DNA from: Pseudazoarcus pumilus_A
GTDB lineage: Bacteria; Pseudomonadota; Gammaproteobacteria; Burkholderiales; Rhodocyclaceae
DNA length: 19,008 nucleotides
Assembly (NCBI GenBank): GCA_033837965.1
Contig: JAJLLM010000028.1
Span: forward strand, 1-19,008
Direction: 5' to 3'
Below, one piece after another: positions 7,998 to 13,172 of this stretch (position 1 is its first letter; the number at the start of each line of letters is the position of its first letter). The notes under the pieces are model-generated. The model did no database searches, was not told the DNA's origin, and saw nothing but the letters and a program-made list of their open reading frames with translations. Both the position numbers and the translations under genes were made by a program.

Positions 7998-8974
7998 TTC
8001 GGTAGCTCCATGTAAAAGGTCGCGCCCTCGCCCAGCGCGCTTTCGGCCCATACCCGGCCACCCATGCGATTGACGGCTTTCTTGACCAACGCGAGGCCGA
8101 CGCCGGTGCCGGGGTAGTCCTCGGCACGGTGCAGGCGCTGGAAGATGTCGAAGATGCGGTCATGGTACTGCATGTCGAATCCGATGCCATTGTCACGCAC
8201 GAAGAGCAGCACGCGGTCGCCACGGTCCTCTGCACCGATGTCGATGCGCGGGTCTTCCTGACCGCGGCTGAACTTCAGCGCATTCTCGAGCAGGTTGCGC
8301 AGGGCCAGCGCAAAGCCGTCACGATCCACGCGGGCCACCACCCCTTCCAGCGCACAGGAGATGCGTACCGAGTGCGCCCCGGGGTCGACATCGCGCTGCC
8401 CGATCAGTTGCGCGGCGATGCTGTCGAGCTGGATCTCGCGCACTTCCAGCGCACGTCGCTCGATGCGTGAATAGGCCAGCATGTCCTCGATCAGTGCATG
8501 CATCTGGGCCACGCCGCTGCGGATGTTGCCGAGCAGCAGGCGGCCTTCGTCATCAAGGCGTTCGGAATAGTCGAGCAGCAGGATCTGGCTGTAGCCATCG
8601 ACACCGCGCAGCGGCGCCTTGAGGTCATGCGAGACGGAGTAGGAAAAGGCCTCGAGTTCGCGATTGGCGGACTCCAGTTGCGCGGTGCGCTCGGTGACGC
8701 GCTTTTCGAGATCGGCGTTGAGAGCGCTCAGCGCCGCCTCCGAGGTGTTCTGACGCTCCAGCACACGGCGGATGATGATGTACAGGACGATCGACACCAC
8801 CAGCAGATAGAGGGCGCCCTTCCACGACTGCATCATCGAGAGCAGGTCGGCATCAGCGCCCGCGAGCCCTAGGATGAGGCGGTCGGAAACGAAGATCCAG
8901 AGGAGGCTGAAGCCTGCGAAGCCCGCGACGATGCGCGCGGCTTCGCGGCCAGGTTTGCTGCGCTTTTCGCTCAA
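7994..8974 (-). CDS. Membrane sensor histidine kinase (two TM, HisKA-HATPase)
   Basis: A 326-residue kinase. Two hydrophobic segments (about 12-38 and 52-70) flank a very short extracytoplasmic stretch, too small for a classical ligand domain. A coiled-coil linker (75-108) follows. The H-box is SVSHDLKAPLRG with H116. The ATPase domain has the N-box LRNLLENALKFS (225-236), G1 DNGIGFD (261-267), the F-box IFDIFQRLH and G2 GTGVGLALV (289-297). The HisKA/HATPase part resembles the phytochrome-type kinases. No ATG opens the frame. The TTG at 8974 is chosen because GGGGGAG sits six bases upstream; another TTG at 9094 would add 40 residues that look unlike protein of this family. It is first in a four-gene operon. 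What it senses cannot be read; membrane or redox state is possible. Confidence 0.93.
   Translation of the reverse strand: MSEKRSKPGREAARIVAGFAGFSLLWIFVSDRLILGLAGADADLLSMMQSWKGALYLLVVSIVLYIIIRRVLERQNTSEAALSALNADLEKRVTERTAQLESANRELEAFSYSVSHDLKAPLRGVDGYSQILLLDYSERLDDEGRLLLGNIRSGVAQMHALIEDMLAYSRIERRALEVREIQLDSIAAQLIGQRDVDPGAHSVRISCALEGVVARVDRDGFALALRNLLENALKFSRGQEDPRIDIGAEDRGDRVLLFVRDNGIGFDMQYHDRIFDIFQRLHRAEDYPGTGVGLALVKKAVNRMGGRVWAESALGEGATFYMELPK
8006..8009 (-). promoter_or_regulatory. Ribosome binding site deciding the GTG start of the response regulator
   Basis: GGAG on the minus strand lies 8 bases before the GTG at 7997. This GTG forms a GTGA overlap with the stop codon of the upstream kinase. 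The site lies inside the kinase coding region, as expected for translational coupling. Confidence 0.6.
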
Positions 8975-8980
8975 GCCATG

Positions 8981-8987
8981 CTCCCCC
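8981..8987 (-). promoter_or_regulatory. Ribosome binding site deciding the TTG start of the histidine kinase
   Basis: GGGGGAG on the minus strand is followed by six bases and TTG (8974-8972). An ATG between them (minus strand, at 8980) is in another frame and stops after two codons, so it cannot serve this protein. Confidence 0.6.
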
Positions 8988-9050
8988 GTACTGTTCCGGA
9001 TTGCTGCGCGGCAAAGCCCCGAGAGCCGCCCGCACCGCCGTTTCGAACCG

Positions 9051-9078
9051 ATGCTACGGATCGGCCGGACACCCGCAA
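9051..9078 (-). promoter_or_regulatory. Possible sigma-70 promoter of the kinase/GGDEF-EAL/ggt operon
   Basis: On the minus strand TTGCGG (9078-9073) and TAGCAT (9056-9051) are separated by 16 bases. Transcription would start near 9044, about 70 bases before the TTG start. Matches to consensus are only partial, but this is the only gap upstream of the operon (8975-9195) and no intrinsic terminator ends the preceding receptor gene, so read-through is an alternative. Confidence 0.25.
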
Positions 9079-9142
9079 TAGGCAAAAGCCGCAAGCTGCG
9101 CTACTGATCACACCCGCGCGCAGAAATATCCCGTGGATGCCC

Positions 9143-9173
9143 GCCAGCCCGCCACAGGACTGGCTCCGGCCAG
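9143..9173. other. Overlapping inverted repeats after the chemoreceptor gene
   Basis: Three five-base arms, GCCAG (9143-9147), CTGGC (9160-9164) and GCCAG (9169-9173), allow two mutually exclusive hairpins. The tight one is CTGGC-TCCG-GCCAG at 9160-9173. No T-run follows on the minus strand, so it is not a canonical terminator. It could weaken read-through or protect the 3' end of the receptor transcript. Confidence 0.3.
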
Positions 9174-9195
9174 CTGCAGCGAATACCCGCTGTGC

Positions 9196-10830
9196 TTACA
9201 GACGGAAGCGCGAAGACACTTCCTGCAATTGCAGCGCGTAGTCGGACACCTGATCAGCCACCCCCGCCGACACGCGCGCCTCGTCCAGGCCGGACTGTGC
9301 CGTGTTCGAGACGTTCTCGACATTGCGCGCAAGTTCGCGCGCTGCATTGCCCTGCTCCAGCAGCGCGTCGCGGATCTGCGCAATGGCCCCGTCGGCCCGC
9401 GCCGCCAGTTCGCTGATGCGGCCCACCACGTCTCCCGCCTGATGCGCCTGACCCGCACCATCCCGCACCTTCTCGCTGTTTGCGCCAACTTCCCTGGCGA
9501 CGGCCGCGGCGATCTGCTGGATGCCCGCAATACTCGACGAGATTTCCTCGGTCGATTGCGCCGTACGCTCGGCCAGCTTGCGCACCTCATCCGCCACCAC
9601 GGCAAAGCCGCGCCCCTGCTCCCCCGCACGCGCCGCCTCGATGGCGGCATTCAGGGCGAGCAGGTTGGTCTGCTCGGCAATCTCGCGGATCAGGTTGATG
9701 ACGCGCGAAATCTCCGAGGTCTTGCTGGCCAGTTCGTTCATGCTGGCCTCGGTCTCGGCAACCGCCGCCGCTGCCTGGTCGATGCTCGACGCAGCGAGAT
9801 GCACGGCCCGTTCGCTCTCGCCTGCCGCCTGGCTGGATTGCCGACCCGCCTCGACCGCCACCCCGGCATTCTCGCCGACGTGATCCACCGACACACTCAG
9901 CTCCTCGATGGCCGCCGCCATCGAGGACACGGCCTCGGACTGACTCTCCGACGCCGACACGGTACGGCGGCTGGCGCCCGACAGTTCGCCACTGGCGCGG
10001 TTGAGCTTGCCCGCGCTCTGATGGATCAGCGCAATCGCCTCATGCAGCATGTTGCGCAACACCGCCCCGGCGGTCAGGCAATCCCCGATCTCGTCGCGCG
10101 CGCCGGTCGGCACCCGCGCCTTCAGTTCGCCCGCAGCGATGCCGTGCAGGATGACCAGCGTCTCCTGTGCGCGCCGACGCGTGCGGCTGGCCAACAGCAC
10201 CGTGACGACCAGCGCCGCCAGCACGCCGAGCGCCGACACCGACACTGCCTGCAGGGCAGACGCCGTGCCCGACAGCTGCCAGCCCAGCGCCACAATCTGC
10301 GGCAAGCCGGCCACGCACAGCACCATCATCAACTTGCCGGCCAGTCTCAGGTTGTCGAGCCCGCGCAGACCGCGCCCCACCAGCCCGGAAAGGCCACCAC
10401 GCACCACCTGCCCCTCGTGCAGGCGGATCGAACGGTTGCGCGCCATCTCGCGATACAGCGCGTCGCAGGCCGTGACTTCCTCGCGCGTGGCCTTCACCCG
10501 AACCGAGGTGTAGCCCCCTTCGGCACGCGGTGTCACCGTGGCGCGAATCCAGTAGTGATCGCCGTTCTTGCAACGGTTCTTGACCACGCCCATCCACGGA
10601 CGACCACGCCGGACCGTCTCCCACAGGTCGCGGAAGGCCTCGGCCGGCATGTCCGGATGGCGCAGGATGTTGTGCGGCTGACCGACCAGTTCCTCTCGCG
10701 TGTAGCCGCTCGCTTCCAGAAAGTCGTCGTTGCAGAATTCGATCATGCCCCGCTCGTCGGTATGCGAAATGATCGCAATATCGTCTCGCAGTACGTTCTC
10801 CCGGCCGGTCACGGGCTGATTGATGCGCAT
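9196..10830 (-). CDS. aer: Aer-like PAS methyl-accepting energy/aerotaxis receptor
   Basis: A 544-residue chemoreceptor with an N-terminal cytoplasmic PAS (about 10-115) instead of a periplasmic sensor. It starts MRINQPVTGRE, typical of Aer proteins. The residues that hold FAD in E. coli Aer appear at the same numbers: R57, H58, D60 (ILRHPDMP), W70 and N85. Two membrane segments (about 164-183 and 195-214) with almost no periplasmic loop are followed by a HAMP-like segment (215-270) and a long signalling coiled coil. The kinase-control tip is at about 382-416 (IAEQTNLLALNAAIEAARAG). The C-terminus (SSRFRL) lacks a CheR-binding pentapeptide. The ATG at 10830 has AGGA six bases upstream and starts the conserved N-terminus. 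It probably reports redox or electron-transport state to CheA. A sigma-28-like promoter lies 57-83 bp upstream. Confidence 0.95.
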   Translation of the reverse strand: MRINQPVTGRENVLRDDIAIISHTDERGMIEFCNDDFLEASGYTREELVGQPHNILRHPDMPAEAFRDLWETVRRGRPWMGVVKNRCKNGDHYWIRATVTPRAEGGYTSVRVKATREEVTACDALYREMARNRSIRLHEGQVVRGGLSGLVGRGLRGLDNLRLAGKLMMVLCVAGLPQIVALGWQLSGTASALQAVSVSALGVLAALVVTVLLASRTRRRAQETLVILHGIAAGELKARVPTGARDEIGDCLTAGAVLRNMLHEAIALIHQSAGKLNRASGELSGASRRTVSASESQSEAVSSMAAAIEELSVSVDHVGENAGVAVEAGRQSSQAAGESERAVHLAASSIDQAAAAVAETEASMNELASKTSEISRVINLIREIAEQTNLLALNAAIEAARAGEQGRGFAVVADEVRKLAERTAQSTEEISSSIAGIQQIAAAVAREVGANSEKVRDGAGQAHQAGDVVGRISELAARADGAIAQIRDALLEQGNAARELARNVENVSNTAQSGLDEARVSAGVADQVSDYALQLQEVSSRFRL

Positions 10831-10886
10831 GGGCAGTCCTGTTGCTGTCGATTGCATGTGGCGGGGAATCCCGCAGCTGACACTGA

Positions 10887-10913
10887 TTAACGAGCGCCCG
10901 GCTCCGATCTTTA
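10887..10913 (-). promoter_or_regulatory. Sigma-28 (FliA) promoter candidate for the Aer-like receptor
   Basis: On the minus strand TAAAGATC (10913-10906), then exactly 11 bases, then CTCGTTAA (10894-10887). The E. coli FliA pattern is TAAAGTTT-N11-GCCGATAA: the -35 part fits well and the -10 part matches at five of eight positions. Position and spacing suit a flagellar class III gene. Confidence 0.5.
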
Positions 10914-10936
10914 GGCGCAGCGGCAAGCGCGCGGGC

Positions 10937-10963
10937 AAAAAAAAACGCGCCGAAGGCGCGTTT
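10937..10963 (-). terminator. Intrinsic terminator of tRNA-Ser
   Basis: On the minus strand AAA-CGCGCC-TTC-GGCGCG-TTT forms a very stable hairpin running into nine T residues (10945-10937). It begins 10 bases after the CCA end of the tRNA and separates that transcript from the chemoreceptor gene. Confidence 0.9.
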
Positions 10964-10972
10964 CTGTATCCG

Positions 10973-11063
10973 TGGCGGAGAGGGCGGGATTCGAACCCGC
11001 GTCAGGGTATTACCCTGAACACGCTTTCCAGGCGTGCGACTTAAACCACTCATCCACCTCTCC
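10973..11063 (-). tRNA. tRNA-Ser (GGA anticodon)
   Basis: A class II tRNA of 91 nt including an encoded CCA (10975-10973). The acceptor stem is GGAGAGG (11063-11057) with CCTCTCC (10983-10977) and discriminator G. The anticodon stem CACGC/GCGTG closes the loop CTGGAAA, with anticodon GGA at 11029-11027, reading UCC and UCU serine codons. The long variable arm expected of tRNA-Ser is present as a perfect stem (TCAGGGT/ACCCTGA). The T-loop is GTTCGAATC. The gene stands alone between the symporter and receptor genes. Confidence 0.97.
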
Positions 11064-11076
11064 GCGGAAGCCGCGC

Positions 11077-11082
11077 ATTCTA
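11077..11082 (-). promoter_or_regulatory. -10 element of the tRNA-Ser promoter
   Basis: TAGAAT on the minus strand lies 13 bases before the mature tRNA 5' end and is followed by GCGCGGC, a GC-rich discriminator typical of stringently controlled stable-RNA promoters. No good -35 is visible (GTTCCT at 17 bases). The promoter fits in the 54-bp gap after the symporter gene. Confidence 0.5.
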
Positions 11083-11097
11083 GCAGAACTGACGCCG

Positions 11098-11111
11098 GGA
11101 GGAACCCCTCC
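11098..11111 (-). other. Small hairpin directly after the symporter stop
   Basis: GGAGG-GGTT-CCTCC on the minus strand begins 7 bases after the TGA at 11118 and overlaps the upstream part of the tRNA promoter. There is no T-run, so it is at best a weak or 3'-end-stabilising structure. Symporter transcripts may run on into the tRNA and stop at its terminator. Confidence 0.3.
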
Positions 11112-11117
11112 GCAGCA

Positions 11118-13172
11118 TCACGTGTGAGCGCGTGACGCAGCCGTATCGCCCTCTTCCGGCGAACGCACGAAATCGACCAGGCGCGACGACTCGCGCGACG
11201 GCGGCGCGGTGAGCAGACTCACCACCACCGTCACCACAAAACCCAGCGGCACACCGAACGCGCCTGCGGAGACCGGATTGATGCCGAGCCAGGCATCCTC
11301 CAGGCTGCCGCCGAAGAAGCTGTGCGTGCGGGTGACGTAGTAGATGGTCAGCAACAGCCCGCTGACCATGCCCGCAATCGCGCCGGCGCGGTTGGCGCGC
11401 TTCCAGAAGATGCCCAGCACCAGCGCCGGGAAGAACGCCGAGGCGGCCAGCGAAAACGCCAGGCCGACCATGAACAGGATGTTGTCCGGCCGCAGCGAGG
11501 CCACCCAGGCGGCGGCGACCGCCACCACCAGCAGCGCCGATTTCGACATCAGCAAGCGGCGGTGCGGCGGTGCCTGCGGGTTGAGCACCTTGTAGTAGAA
11601 GTCGTGCGACAGGGCGTTGGAAATGGTGAGCAGCAAGCCATCGGCCGTGGACAGTGCGGCCGCCAGCCCGCCGGCCGCCACCAGACCGGCCACGACATAG
11701 GGCAGCCCGGCAATTTCGGGCGTGGCGAGCACGATGGCATCGGTGTTGAGGCTCAACTCGGCCAGTTGCAGGATGCCGTCGGCGTTGATGTCCTCGAAAC
11801 TGACCAGACCGACCTTGCCCCACGAAGCCACCCACGCCGGCAGGGCCGCAATCTCGGTGCCGACCAGATTGCTGTACACCTCCCAGCGCGCAAACACTGC
11901 GTAGGCGGGCGCCGCCAGGTACAGCAGCAGGATGAAGAACAGGGTCCAGAATACCGATGTGCGTGTCTGCGTCACGCCGGGCGTGGTGTAGTAGCGCGTC
12001 AGGATGTGCGGCAGCGCCGCAGTGCCCATCATCAGCACGAATACCAGCGCGATGAAGTTGTTGCGCGACACCGCCGAGGCTTCCGGCAGCACACCGGGGT
12101 GGGCCTCGGCGAAGCGCGCCGGCACGGCGGCACGGCGTAGCGCCTCGACGCGCTCCTCCCCCCAGTGCTCGCGCGCCGCCTCGGGTGTGAGCGGAATGTC
12201 GCGCAGGGTGCGTTCAAGCTGGACGATCTCGCGTGCCGGGGCATCGCTCGCCAGCAAGGCGTTGAGTTCGGCGATGCGCGCGCTACGCTCCTGCTCCAGC
12301 GAGGCCGGCAGGCCGGCGATGCGGATGCGGTAATCCTCCGCGCGCAGACGGTACTGCTCACGCGCCTCGGCCTCCCGCCAGTCCCAGATCAGTTCGCCCT
12401 CACGCTCCGACAGTTGCTGCATCACCGAGCCGTACATGGCCTGCGGCACCGGCACGCCGGTGGCCTTGTAGGACAGCATGATGACCGGCACCAGATAGGC
12501 CACGATCAGCACCAGATACTGCGCCACCTGGGTCCACGTCACCGCACGCATGCCGCCGAGGAAGGAGCACACCAGGATACCGGCCAGACCGATGAACAAG
12601 CCGATCTCGAACTCCACGCTGACGAAGCGACTGGTCACCAGACCCACGCCGTAGATCTGCGCCACTAGGTACACGAAGCTCGCCAGCACGGCCGCGATCA
12701 CGGCCACCACACGCACCGCATTGCCCTCGTAGCGCGCACCGAGGAAATCCGGAATGGTGTATTGCCCGAAGCGCCGCAGATACGGCGCCAGCAGCAGCGC
12801 CACCAGCACGAAACCGCCGGTCCAGCCGGTGACGAAGGCCAGCCCCTCGAAGCCGGAGAAGTACAGCGTGCCGGCCAGGCCGATGAAGGACGCCGCGCTC
12901 ATCCAGTCGGCCGCCGTTGCCATGCCGTTGAACACCGGCGGCACGCGACGCCCGGCAACGTAGTACTCGTTCAGGTCGGACGTACGGCTGGCCACACCGA
13001 TGCCGGCATACATGCCGACCGTGGCGACCAGAAAGATCAGCCCGATGGCGGCCTGCGACATGCCCAGTTGCTCGCCGATGGCCAGCGCTCCGAGCAAGGC
13101 GACGAAGGTCAGCGCATACAGCACGTAGTTGCGCACCAGGCGGCGCCCGAATGTCCTCGCCTCGCCGTCCAT
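11118..13172 (-). CDS. Sodium/solute symporter, SSS family, VC_2705-like (probable monocarboxylate/acetate uptake)
   Basis: A 684-residue multi-spanning SSS transporter of the same superfamily as the acetate permease ActP. Early family motifs are DLNEYYVAGRRVP (66-78) and AADWMSAASFIGLAG (87-101). The Na+-site helix is LAAALSTADGLLLTISNALSHD, about 503-524. Two features stand out. A hydrophilic insert of about 120 residues (248-370) is rich in charged, helical sequence. A 12-residue loop at 461-472 (DINADGILQLAE) matches the EF-hand pattern D-x-N-x-D-G-x-L-x-x-x-E. The start ATG shares one base with the stop of the upstream sensor-exonuclease (TGATG), so the two are translationally coupled. 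No small DUF4212-type partner gene lies beside it. The nearby acs gene suggests acetate or another short monocarboxylate, but the substrate is inferred. Confidence 0.92.
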   Translation of the reverse strand: MDGEARTFGRRLVRNYVLYALTFVALLGALAIGEQLGMSQAAIGLIFLVATVGMYAGIGVASRTSDLNEYYVAGRRVPPVFNGMATAADWMSAASFIGLAGTLYFSGFEGLAFVTGWTGGFVLVALLLAPYLRRFGQYTIPDFLGARYEGNAVRVVAVIAAVLASFVYLVAQIYGVGLVTSRFVSVEFEIGLFIGLAGILVCSFLGGMRAVTWTQVAQYLVLIVAYLVPVIMLSYKATGVPVPQAMYGSVMQQLSEREGELIWDWREAEAREQYRLRAEDYRIRIAGLPASLEQERSARIAELNALLASDAPAREIVQLERTLRDIPLTPEAAREHWGEERVEALRRAAVPARFAEAHPGVLPEASAVSRNNFIALVFVLMMGTAALPHILTRYYTTPGVTQTRTSVFWTLFFILLLYLAAPAYAVFARWEVYSNLVGTEIAALPAWVASWGKVGLVSFEDINADGILQLAELSLNTDAIVLATPEIAGLPYVVAGLVAAGGLAAALSTADGLLLTISNALSHDFYYKVLNPQAPPHRRLLMSKSALLVVAVAAAWVASLRPDNILFMVGLAFSLAASAFFPALVLGIFWKRANRAGAIAGMVSGLLLTIYYVTRTHSFFGGSLEDAWLGINPVSAGAFGVPLGFVVTVVVSLLTAPPSRESSRLVDFVRSPEEGDTAASRAHT

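Noticed and set aside
9133..10890. Plus-strand open frame of 585 codons opposite the chemoreceptor
   Set aside because: It mirrors the chemoreceptor coiled coil; the translation is rich in Arg, His and Gln and unlike known proteins.
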